A stretch of 56,854 bases of DNA, taken from assembly GCA_009731375.1 (NCBI GenBank), contig BJOX01000017.1, forward strand, positions 562,090 to 618,943. The letters are read 5' to 3'. Below are positions 30,980-42,066 of the stretch, piece by piece. The DNA is from Paulinella micropora (Eukaryota; Cercozoa; Imbricatea; Euglyphida). Below the pieces are notes generated by a model. The model was not told the origin of the DNA. It did no database searches and was given only the letters and a program-made list of their open reading frames with translations. Every line of letters begins with the position of its first letter. Positions within the stretch are counted from its first letter, which is position 1. A program made the position numbers and the translations under genes.

Positions 30980-31006
30980 TGGGTCTGTTTCCCCTGACAG
31001 ACCCCA
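30980..31006. repeat. Hairpin TGGGTCTGT...ACAGACCCCA, copy 1
   Basis: Inverted arms TGGGTCTGT and ACAGACCCCA with an 8-nt loop, preceded by CGG. The same arms recur at 32279-32304 with a different loop. Confidence 0.75.
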
Positions 31007-32278
31007 ATGCAGTCAGTCTTTCTTTCCTTTTCTTCTCCCCTCTTTCTCCTTGGGTTTGAAGATGACATGGAATTTTGTGTTCTTTACTTATTGATTGTTG
31101 TGACTGTGATGTGCGAGCACTTTCTTCTGATAGTCTGGCGAGAGACGGTGGTACCGCATGGGCAGGACCTGAGCTTCGTGTGAAGGGGAGGAGCAACCTT
31201 GGTGTCAGCAGGAGCAACGTCTGCCGTCGGTTGGTGAGGCGTTGAGGCCTCGTTTCCTTTTCCTTCTTCACGTCCCTTTCCTTTTCCCCATTACCCATCT
31301 TTCGTTGGCTTGTTCACTTTGCTGGTAGCGGACCTGAGCTTGGTGTAGTTCACTCGTTGTTGCCATGTGGGGGAGAAGCGGTAGGTTTTGTACCCTATCG
31401 CCCCCTCTCCGTACCAACACATAGGTATCATAGGGAGTTAGTTAAGAACAGACACCGGACGTTAGACCGTTTTGGGTAGGAAGGGGACACAGCTCCGTAG
31501 TGGGGCATTTCTCTCGGTTTTATGTTTAATCGGTTGGAGACACAGCCCAGTACTAATCTTGCAATGGGGCTTGTAGGTGTCTGACTTTCGTTTTCTGTGG
31601 ACATGTTTGCTGGTCAGTTTGAGTGGACAGTCGGTCCTTTGTTGGTTCAGAAGGGGTGTCAAACCATTTATTTTTGGTGGGCTCGCAGCATTGTTTCTGT
31701 GCCCGAAAACGTGTTGGTGTTGGCACGAGATGAACCTTTTGTTTCGGGACAGTCGCGCGGGAGCGCGGTTGGGTCGCCCTTTTTCGAGCAAGGGTCAAAC
31801 GGCCAGGGTACGCAAAGAGTTGTGACAGCAAAGGGGTCACATACTTGCCGTGTGCTCAGGGAGTCAAAGCTACCAGAATGTGCCTTATCTTCAAATCGCT
31901 TTGACGTTGGCTGAGTGGCTCAAGAAGTGAGGTTTGAGGGGTTTGGACCTACGATGTTGGTGCGGTGATCATGGCCGCGAGCGGTTTTGTTGGACGTAGG
32001 ACTCTGGAATTTCTCTGAGACTCTCTCTCTCACTTCTCAGAGGCGGCGTGCAGCATTCAGGGTGGTTGCAGTGTTGCATGACAGTTTTCTTTGTTTTTGG
32101 CCTGGAGCGACAGAGTTGGTGGGTTTTCGCCAGTCGCCGGATGGACAGTCTGCAGTAGCGCCCCTCGGTGGGCGGATTGCAATGCTTCAGTTTCATTCTC
32201 TTCAGTGGTTATTTCGGCGGAGTTGTCGGCCGCGTGGCTACGACGCAGAGCAGCGGCGACGATGGCCCGGTTCAACGG

Positions 32279-32304
32279 TGGGTCTGTCTTCGGGACAGAC
32301 CCCA
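32279..32304. repeat. Hairpin TGGGTCTGTC...GGGACAGACCCCA, copy 2
   Basis: Same arms as the copy 1.3 kb upstream, also preceded by CGG. The stem is extended through CCCGAAG-type pairing around a TTCGG turn. Confidence 0.75.
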
Positions 32305-34374
32305 AATTAGGCCGCCTCCTCTCCTACTCGTTCTTTGTCTTTGTTGTCGGGTGATGGAGTTCGCCCTTCAGTTTGCAGTTCTAGGCGAGACACATGTTGC
32401 ACCTGATGTGCATGTTGTGGTGTGAGTCTCAGAATCGTGGGAGCTCCGCAGCGAGCGTGGGGGAGGATGGCACCAGACACCGCTACTTTGTTTTGGTTCG
32501 TCTGCGGTGGTTTCCGTCTGGGTCGTTTTCAACATGCGGTGGTGGCCCCGGTTGTGGGGCATGGTGGACGTTCTTGTTTGCGACGTCTGTTGGTGCCGTG
32601 AAATGGTTGGAGTCGCTTTCGGCGGCGGTTGTTTTTCCCCTCAGTCAGGAAGGGGGATGAAGGCCACGGACATTTGGAAATTGGACATTTTTGCTGCTTT
32701 GGCGTGCTTGTGCCTTCGGTTCGGTTTGGTTGGCGTGGTTGTGCCTGCGGTTTGGTTTTGGCGCGGCCTGTTCTTCCGGCAATGTGGAACCTGTGGCAGT
32801 CATTACTGCGGGGAGGCTATTTTGGTCCCTGCGTTGTTTGTATGAAGTCGGCGGCATACCGCCTGATTATCAACAAAGGGGGAGGGCATGAGCCCATGGA
32901 TTTCGGGTAGCGTTTCGCTTTTACGGTTTGGCCAGTAGGCAGGATGTTCTGGATCAGTGTGCCCGGATGGAAGGCTTGTGCGGCAGCGTGGAGCCGCGGG
33001 TGGAGCGGGTTACTGCATTGCCGCTAGTTAGGCCAGATCTTTGGTGGTTGGTTCATTAAGTGGCCTGACATGTTGCTCGGTGGGGACCTGGACTTTGAAC
33101 TTTGCTCCCGGGTGGGGAGTGTTTATGCAAAGAGGTACTTGGAGATTTGCAGTCTTTTGCAGTCGTTTTGGTGGGGGAGGCCATTCGTCCGGGGAGATGG
33201 AACCTTTTCTGCTTTGTGATGATCGGAGCGTGACGGACGTATTTCTTCTCCCTCCACCAGGGGGGGGTTGCTTATATTTCCTATTCGATTGTCAGCGGAG
33301 GGTAAGGGCAGTATGATGAGCACATGGCGTTTGGTGCACGTGATGTTGCTGGTCGGCCGGATGTTCTGGAGCAGTTGGCCGCGGGCCGAGGCATTAGGCG
33401 TATGTTTGTAGACAGTGGTGGCCGATGTAGGCCAGGAGTTAACGTTGGTCGTAATGACCTAGCAATGTGTCGCGCCGGGTAGGCGCGGGAGGACGGTGGA
33501 GCTTCGCTGTCCGGTCTGATATCGCTACGACGGAAGGCGCAACACTGGGCAGATGGCGGCGGTGGCGAGCGATTTGGATACTAAGTTTCGGGAGTGATCA
33601 TGAGCGTTGAATCATGGAGCCGGGCGGCGGGGCAGGGGGAGTTCCCTGTAAGGCTGGACGGTGGATCGCCCTCCGGGGCGGGTCACGCGTCAAATTCATT
33701 GTGGACGGCGATTTCCCCTTGATTACTTTATTTTTTATTGCTCTGTGCATTTTCTTTCCTTGACATAGTGGATACGGAGTTAGGGGGAGATACCTATTGT
33801 GGGTGATCATGTTTACATTCATATGCATGGCGTCATTGTTTTTCTTTTACCTGTTGGGTTACATCAGTGCGGTGATGTTGTACGTAATTAACGTACGACT
33901 TTATCTGTTGCTTGGTGCTTTGCTTAAGGTTAAGCAAGTGGATAGCAACTACGTACATATACGTCTGGTAATTGTTAATGCTTTGTCGTACATTTTGTGT
34001 TTGTCGTTTGAAGCAAAGTCAGGTTCTGTAATGTTTGTTGTGCATTCAATTGGTACGTTGATGCATTTCTGTATTTGGATCACTAGTATTTGACTTTGAT
34101 TGCCACGGTCTGATATACTTTGTTGATGTATCAGGACAGCCTATCGCCGGGGGCGATTCCAGAAGTGTATGGGATTTCTGATATAGCTTGAATGTTTCTT
34201 CTGGTCAGACCTAACAAAATTTTCGCTGTTATTTAGTAATTTTGTTCATCTGAGTACAGGGGAGACTTGTGTGTTTGGTAGTATTGCACTTGAGATGTGG
34301 ATAGTTTTGCTCTTTATTCTCATGCGTCGGGCTGCGTCTTTGCTGAGATGTCCTAGATCCTAATTAAGGGGAAG

Positions 34375-34660
34375 CATTGGGAAAGTTAATTATATCCTAG
34401 TCCACTACAGCATAACTGTATAGTCACGGTAGCTTCACTCTCCGATGTACTTAATACTTAGTAATTATTCCTGTATTACCATATTTACTGGTGGTAAATT
34501 GCCTTTATGTTCATATATTACCAATTTGGTGAGGTTGGTTTCCTTTTTTGTTCTTTTGAATCTCAGTGAAGTCTCAGTAAAATGGTGGTAGACAACTGGG
34601 ATCCCGGAGCCTCCGGTTAACAGGCTAGTTTCCCTACCCGGACCTTCATTTTTTCCCAAC
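34375..34660 (-). repeat. ~290-bp dispersed repeat, copy 2 (inverted)
   Basis: Reverse complement of 25955-26245 with scattered substitutions and small indels. Adjacent inner sequences of the two copies are unrelated, so they need not be the ends of a single 8.7-kb element. Confidence 0.8.
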
Positions 34661-35662
34661 TGGTCTTTCTTTGAGAAACCAATCAGTGTGAGCTGTTGCC
34701 AGTGCTGCGAGAAAGAGATTGCTGCTGTCAGAACTTTGATATGTGCCTGCGAACGTGAGGTGTGTATAATACTAAAGTACCGGTACTTTTGACAAGAATT
34801 CAATTGCCATGCTATACTAGTTATATTAATATTGACATGAATCTCATTATTAATAATACTGCAAATACCTAGCTTCGATATCTAGTTTCGCTAGATATAT
34901 TTCGTTCGTTAACGTTAAGCTTCTACTGCTTAGAAAATTTGTCCATAAAGCCTAAGCCTATACGGTTCAAGCTTTCGTCAACACATGAAAGTTGTTTGCA
35001 ACTTCAGAAGTCCACACTCAGCACAAGATTTGTCGAGCCATTGCAAAAACCACCGCGGACAGGATTACATCAACAAGCCATGGTTATTTCCCGCAGTGAA
35101 ACTCGACACACTTTGGCGTGACGTGCTTAGGTTATTGCAACTTTTGGTTCAGATGTCGATCTCAGATATCCAAAACTCGTTCCCGTTGGTATCCACATGT
35201 GAAACATTGTTGATGGTTCAAGCTCCGTCCAGGAAGAGGCGGGGGCATTTCCAGGGTTCCCAGGAATGGTGCGAAAGTTAGCTAACATCAAACAATCCTT
35301 TTGATACACAGAGGCCAGCAGGGTGCAAGCTTTTTACCATAAGATCTCCACAGATGGGGCAATCTTGATGCATAGGGAAATTTCACGGGGAATAGAAAAC
35401 GCGTTTACTACAGAAAACACATCCAAAAATTGAACATTTTGAATTCTAATAATGTATTTATCATGTCATTTAACAAGATAATCAAATATTTGAACTCTAA
35501 GGATGTGTACGATGTCATAATATAATATATTACACATACAAATATATATAGATATATATATTCGTTTTATATATTCTGGTACTTTTACATGACATACTTC
35601 ATATACGTGTCAAACAAAATCATTGTCAACTAAGACCTCTTTTGGCACATCTTGTCATATTC

Positions 35663-35693
<31 letters not shown>

Positions 35694-37640
35694 NNNNNNN
35701 NNNNNNNNNNNNNNNNNNNNNNNNNNNNNNCCCCCCCCCCCCCCCCACACACACACACGCACAAACCCAAAAAAACAAGCAAGCAAACAAACAAACAGAC
35801 AGACAAACAAAAACAATTTAAAAAAAAAGCAAACAAAACACACACAAACCTACCCACCCTGCTTCCCTTCCCTTTCTCGAAATTGTCCATACCTGCTTGC
35901 ACATGTGCCTCACTTCCCACTCCACTCCTGCCTCACGTGTGTATCCCATGATCTACGTCTGCTTTTGTGTGTGCCTTCTGTCTTGCCGCCTCTCTTTCCA
36001 CGTCATACATACATACATACATACATATGTACATACATACATACATACATACATACATACATACCGCGCACGTATGGTAACAAACATCCTCCAAACAAAG
36101 AACATAAGATGCACAAGTGAAGGTCCATGCAGTCCAATAATGACGTCATCCAGCAATCAGAATCACTTTGTATCCAATACTTTGCATGTCTGAGACCTGG
36201 GTGTATAGCACCCCAAAAACAGCGGTTTCCCACTTTTTTACCTTACTTTTCCTCTTCTCTCATTCCTCTTGAGGCTTACTTAGGATTACTTATATCTTTT
36301 CCTTCAGATCGAGAAAAGTTCCCACCTAACTTGTAAAAATATCAATAACGGGGCTCGGGGGATGATACACAACGCTTGCAATACTGTCCTTTCGCAACTC
36401 TTGCATATAATGCGCCCAGACACCCAAACTTCTAATCCAAACGAAACCCACTCGAGCACACATTAAAGGCGGAGACAGCAGGCTGCTTATTCAGGGGAAG
36501 CAATCATGATAAAGAAAAGAAAGATAAAGCTTCAGTCGATTCGAGACACCAGTCCATTCGACACTCAATCTCTTCACAATTCAAACCAACAACAACTTAA
36601 AGTTCACAAAGACAAAAAAGACTCAAAAGAAATCCTTCAACCCTGTACAACACAAATTTGTTTCAACAGACGTACAGTTATCAATTACACAATTTCCATC
36701 CTTCCCTGTGCATGTGCAGGTAGATCAGAAAGGAACATGCACGTAAACGTTATTCGCACTCAATATATGAGATAAAGTCGCAGGGGTGCGTCAAGCGCTC
36801 GATTCGAAAGCGAAGAAGACGGGAGAGAGATCAAATTTGGCGGGGAGGAAGGGTGCTGTGAAACTGTAGAGAATTCAACAACAATTTAAAAAATACTTAG
36901 CGAGTTTCAAAACGACAAACTACTGCAAACGAGATCTTTTGAGGCGACTTTCTTTGGGAAGAGGCATCGACGATGGTATTTCAACAGTGCCACAACAAGC
37001 CTGAGTCTGTGTTGAAACGACACACACCATCAATCAAACGCCAGTGCCATGTGGATTGGCTGGCTGTAATTGTTGCCTTGAACGAGCGTAACGGTCTGTT
37101 CCCGTGGCGGACCGTGCGGGTGATGTGGAAATGATATAGCCGAAGTGGAAAAGCTAGCTTTTTATGGCACCAGGCGACCGGCCGGTTCAGTGAAAATTTG
37201 CACGAAAATCAAGGAAAATTTGGTCTTCGGGTTGGGTCGTGAACTCAGAGTTCGACCCTTGCTCAAGGCTGCTCACTACGCTCAGAACTTAATTAGAAAT
37301 TTTTACTAGTGTCTTCTTATAATTAATAGTCTATTAATTATAATGTTGATAGTGATACTATAAAAGTTTTAGCGTGTGAGGGGCAGAGGGTGTGCAGGTC
37401 TAGCAGGTCAGTCTAGATCTAGTCGGTTCCAGACGTAATGTACGTATACGTAGAACATTCTGGTGTTTGGTGTGGTGGATTCTCGCTTGATTTTCTTTGA
37501 ATGATTTTTCACACCACAGTTTTTTTTGTACCGGATGATCTTGGTCCTGCCAACGTACTGCTTCATTTACCCCCCCCCCCCGGAGTGATAAAATATAGTT
37601 TTTATAATTAAAAAACATACCCATGTTAATAAGACAAAAT
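34661..37640. other. Non-coding region with poly(C) gap and (CATA)n
   Basis: No identifiable gene. It contains a poly(C) tract with a 37-N gap (35665-35746), then CA- and AAAC-rich sequence and a (CATA)n run at 36005-36063. The frame at 34985-35281 shows no recognisable domain. A 10-base C run is at about 37571-37580. Confidence 0.6.
35665..35746. other. Assembly gap inside a poly(C) tract
   Basis: N at 35694-35730 with C runs on both sides, followed by CA repeats. Confidence 0.95.
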
Positions 37641-37664
37641 ATGAAGAAAATATGATATATTTTT

Positions 37665-37901
37665 CAAATTTCAACTCGTGCTGGAACAAAAACATGATTA
37701 TAAACATCGACTGGAAAGAAGAAATGAAGGGACGAAAGCATGATAGGATTGTTGTGCAGGAACTCGTGAGTGCAGATTGAAGAAGATAACTTGGAAACCA
37801 TTCAAGTTGTAAAAGCCAAGCGGTGAGGTGCAGCACAAATGTAAAGCGAACCGTTCCCGTGGTACAAACTCAAAAATCCGAAGCATGAATTTCCAAGAAA
37901 C
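37665..37901 (-). other. Possible exon between two intronic palindromes
   Basis: On the minus strand an open frame of 62 codons (37886-37698) lies exactly between two copies of the AAAAATAT-N3-ATATTTTT palindrome (37647-37664 and 37902-37920), the arrangement seen for proven exons at 38,495-41,969. It may be a 3' exon of the minus-strand gene or of a neighbouring one. Splice sites are not decisive and no family is recognised. Confidence 0.3.
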
Positions 37902-38066
37902 AAAAATATATCATATTTTTGAACTTTAATGACTACAAAAACTCGTAGCGATTACCGGTTGGCAACAATGCAAAAAACTAAAGAATGCACGAAAATCCTA
38001 AATCTGAACAGAAGATAGGAACAACCATCATCAAAGATGTCAATGTAAACTAAAAAACGACGTGCA

Positions 38067-41000
38067 TTACGTTGTGTTCTGCTGGGAGGAAGAAGAAGCA
38101 ACCGACTGAATGTCCTCAGAGAACCGAAGCTGCCATGTGGACGCCCGGGCGCCACGTGCAGCTCTGCGCTCAGGTGGCCTTAAAGACTGCTGCACTGACT
38201 CGGAGGAGACAGTAGATGCTGATTCTGAAAATTGTGACACATCATTGTCAGAACTGTCTGAAGTGTCTCCAGCTTCTCTCTGCGCCATGCAGTCAGTGTC
38301 CTCGCCGTCAGCAGCAGGTACCTCACCTCGGCGGCGTCTTCGGCGAGGGCGAGGCAAAATGCTGTTCTGGGATGGATGTGCCTTACCATCCGAGGGTCCA
38401 TCCCCAGAAGACATGGAGAACGCTGTACTACTGAGACTCATCACACCTGAATCCACACAGCCAAATCAACGCTTTCATCTGGATTGTCAACGAGTCAGTC
38501 TAAAATCGCGGCACGAACAGTCACCAGCAAGTCCAAAACAGTGAGTCGACGACACCGATGCACGTTTTGAGTAAACTTCTGCAACACGTCATTCATGACC
38601 TCGACCTTGAGATCGAAAGCAACAAATCTTTGCTTCATGTTCGAATCCCAGTCAAGGGCTGCCCCGGCTGGGTACATTCTCGCACGGTCATGAACAATGT
38701 CCTCGATCAGATCAGACAGGAAGTTGTAAGCAATCATGACTTCCTCACCTCGAGGGTGGATTTTTTGTCCTTCTGACTCAGAAGGAGGCGCAACATTGCA
38801 TCGACTGTTAGTTACCAGCAACAGGGTCTGCTCGACGTGCTTGAAGTCGAATCGCATGGGGTCTGTGAGAGAGTGCCTGGGTACGGTGCTGAGGTTTGCT
38901 TCGCAACTCTCTTCAGAAAAGATCCGAGGGTCGTGATAAAAAGCCCTCCACGCCGGATGCTGGTGGCGCCTCCAGTAGTTGAGTGTCAGAAGGTGCAGGC
39001 ACAAAACGTGCGAGTACTCGTTAGCTCTGAAGTGGAGAATGACATGGAGGGCGCGATGCAAGTAAGCAAAAATCTGATCAGACATGTTCTCCCTGATCAC
39101 ACAGCCGAGATCTTGGGCCTGAAACACAAAGAAGAAAAATATAGCATATTTTCAAACTTCACAAACAGGGCTGGCTGACCACTGGCATGAACCACTCAAA
39201 CAAAACCAGCAAACCTCCGAGGCTGGCCCTCTGCGCAGGAGTGAGCTCTTCATTGAACTGGAAATTGTCGAGCATGTCAGCTTGAACGTGGGGGTAAGCA
39301 AGACGAACGTAGGCCATGACCGCCGAAATCGTCTTGAGTCTAGGTTTGATCCTGAATTTTTTGGAAGGAAAAAGCTCGTGCCAAAGGGGCCCAAAAACCT
39401 GGCGCTTAAACTCACGCAAAATCAAGACACAAAGGAACTTGTGAACATGCCAATAGCCCAAGAAGACACACATCCAGGACCTCAAGTGCGACAAACCACT
39501 GCTTCGATCGTACAAAGCTGTGACATCAATTAAAAAAAATATGCTATATTTTTCGAATGCATGCACAGAATTACTGCCTTGTAAATCCGCTTTAAAAAGT
39601 TAGAATCTACAGTAAAAAGCTGGAAACTCCAAACTTCCGAACGGCGATGCTGTAAATCAAGTTTCTCGAGAAGTCTGATGAGGGCGTCGTTCGACGCAAT
39701 GTTCTGGTCCTCCATTCGCAGACCTTTGAAAACAACCGATTCCTTGCAGGGCCGGGTGTCGACTGACAAGTCCGGGTGCAAACAAAGAGGAATCCTGGTG
39801 CACTGTTTGGAGACAGAATCATCAAAAAATCGCTTGAAATCTCTGTTGTTGGTTTGAAGCTCTCTCATGTTAGCTCGGGTCAAGGCAACGACCGCGTCAT
39901 CAAACAAATCCTCTGGAAAAGCATCGACCTGGCCCACGCAAAGCGCCATGCTGGGAGGGTTCTGGGGCTGAGATTTCAGAATTCCGAAGACAGTCCAGAG
40001 GCAGTTGTTGTAGGGGCCACTCCCAACGTTCGGCACTCCGACGTTCCGAAACTTCAAGCTGGTCGCGAAGTTATCGAACCAAGTAGACTTCAGGTCGTCG
40101 GCTCGTTTCTCCTCCACACTGACGATAAAAAAAAAATGAAAAAAAAAAAGAAGAAAAAAAAAGACATAAAAAACATGGGGAAAAAAAAACAAAAAACTCT
40201 GCAAACAATTTGAGTGGTTCTTCCACTCTGATTGGTCCCTCTGGACAGGGCACAATGGAACAAACAAGTAACGAAGCTTCAAGGGTCAGAAAAAGAGCAT
40301 TTGCAACAAATTTTACTGCGGAAGAAATTTGTAATTTCTTGCCAACACCCTCCGCTAAATGAGAAACAAATTTCACCAGGGATGGCGTAGCGCCGAAAAA
40401 GACAGCTACTTGTTTTTTTTCGGCGCTGCGCACCCAGTAACGACCGTAGGGGTCAGATAAAGAATCGTAGCAGGAAATTTTACAGAGGAAGAAATTTGTA
40501 ATTTCTTGCCACAACCCTCCATCAGTAACGAAGCTTCAAGGGTCAACAATGCAAGATGGAGATTGTAACATTGTGCTTCAGAAGTAAACTCCACCTGGCA
40601 TTGCTTTCCAGCCAGTCAGTAATTGGACAGACAGGAGTCCGAAGACGACCAGCAAGAGTTTGAGTTTTTGCTCTTCTGGCCTTGTCCCAAAAGTCAGAAG
40701 AGCAAGAACTAGTTGCGACTGTAGACAGTGGTGATTTCTCTTTCTCGTCTTTTGCAAATCTGATGGCCAAAAGACGAAGAAGAGCAGCAAAAACCAGTCC
40801 ATCCGCAGAGAGCTGAGATTTTTGTGATTGTTTACATCGAGGATTTGCAAAGGTTAAAGTACAAGTAATGAAAGGAATTGTACTTGTGGGTTTCAGACAA
40901 CATTTCAGAAAAATATGTCATATTTTTCGAAACTACACTTGTTGGGAAGTACAACCAAGGGCAACATATTTTCAAAGACAAAAAATATTGCATATTTTTG

Positions 41001-41969
41001 AAAACAGTTCATGCTCATCCATGCGTAAAGGAGGGGGAAGGAAAGAACTTTAGAGATGTTTTGATTTCCTGAAGGCGAATTTTGCGGCGGCGAGCAAAGC
41101 TCCTGATCGGAATCGCTCTTCCAAACGAGGACAAAACATCGAGTCCTTCCCTGCTTAGTCCTCGATGCTTGAGTTCAAGGCACAAGTCAAGCTCCCACTG
41201 GAGAAAACGCTGACCCTGTTGAAGCATGACGAAAAGAAGGAAGCACGAAAACGCTTGTCTGCCCTCCGACAAAAGAACTTGGGCGTCATGTTCTTCAATT
41301 TTGCGGAACTGACCGTTCTGATGCCTGACATGCGCTAACGTGTGCCAAAATCTGTCAAATTTGTCAGGCGCGAACATTTTCACCCAAGCTTCGAAGCCAA
41401 AACCCGTGAAATCGCCTGACCACGAGTGACCACAAGAGGGAAAAAATGCATTGAACGTGTTACAGGCAACTTACTGGAGACAGCTTTCTTGATTTTCAGG
41501 TCTTCTTCTGCGAACGTGTTGCAATCAGGAACAAAAGGAGTGCCCTGAATCGATTTTGCCACTTCAACGAAGTGGCTTCTCAGCACAGACAGGTAACATC
41601 GCTTGAGAACATAATATTGTCAAAAAAAACAGAAGTGGCGAGAATGGTTTTACAAGGGTTGTCGGAAAACACAAATATGACATATTCCGACACCGGAACC
41701 TTTTCAAACAAATCCGTCCGGAAAAAAGATAAAAAATCACTTTCAAAGGATGTCTCAGAAAAAAAATATGGCATATTTTCCAAAGTGAGCCGGTTTGAGC
41801 CCACACTCGGTGCCACCAAGGCACAAAAACCGGTTTCGGGCGTCAGTTTTTGGGAACAAGTGGCCGGACTTGGTCCGTTTGCCATTTTTGATTGCATTTC
41901 ACCATATGAGCGTGACTTTCCGTCCCTATCAAAATGAAAAAAAACGCATGTTTTCAGGCCTAACTTCAT
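38067..41969 (-). CDS. Minus-strand spliced gene of unknown function
   Basis: Exons supported by coherent protein and splice sites (minus strand): about 41590-41475, 41415-about 41050, about 40822-40595, 40118-39575, 39517-about 39182 and 39118-38495. A first exon from ATG 41969 and a last frame 38456-38067 are less certain. Introns 41416-41474 and 40119-40594 have GT/AG and matching phase. The product would be about 650-900 residues. It contains segments such as FDRFWHTLAHVRHQNGQF, GPYNNCLWTVFGIL, FRANEYSHVLCLHLLTLNYW and PAWRAFYHDPRIFSEESC. The last frame is Ser/Arg-rich with a PRPRRRRRRGE basic patch. I recognise no family. The aromatic, Cys/His-poor helical character could suit a transposon-borne protein, but no catalytic signature is visible. 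Several introns hold the palindrome described separately. Confidence 0.65.
40119..40594 (-). repeat. Intron with two shuffled repeat families
   Basis: AGTAACGAAGCTTCAAGGGTCA occurs at about 40266-40289 and 40524-40545, and a ~45-bp unit containing GAAGAAATTTGTAATTTCTTGCC (quoted in part) occurs at about 40307-40352 and 40475-40519. The two families appear in opposite order in the two halves of the intron. The acceptor side is an A-rich tract on the plus strand (40128-40195), a polypyrimidine tract in the transcript. Confidence 0.7.
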
Positions 41970-42066
41970 TTTTTTTTGCCTCGTGACCGCTTCCGGTCAA
42001 CTTGAGCACTTTTGTTCGGGTGTCTAGATTGTTGCACTCTCAAAATCGCTTTCCGAACACTACATC
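41970..42066. promoter_or_regulatory. Putative bidirectional promoter (97 bp)
   Basis: Only 97 bp separate the proposed ATG of the minus-strand gene (41969) from ATG 42067 of the plus-strand gene. The segment has no TATA box I can identify. If the minus-strand first exon is wrong, the shared interval extends to about 400 bp. Confidence 0.45.

Larger units (their letters stand above)
30223..34374. other. Unrecognised region, TG-rich on the plus strand from 31,500
   Basis: Many overlapping frames exist on both strands, but none is long, exclusive or recognisable. The G/T-rich stretch 31,560-33,600 looks like decayed coding DNA: the frames QDVLDQCARMEGL (about 32,940) and PDVLEQLAAGRGI (about 33,362) resemble each other. 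Two similar hairpins are at 30980-31006 and 32279-32304. A Val/Leu/Tyr-rich frame (33797-34093) could encode membrane segments, but there is no other support. Confidence 0.4.

Noticed and set aside
31577-33316. Set of 60-110-codon frames as genes
   Set aside because: Overlapping in all frames and unrecognisable; reported only as possible decayed coding DNA.
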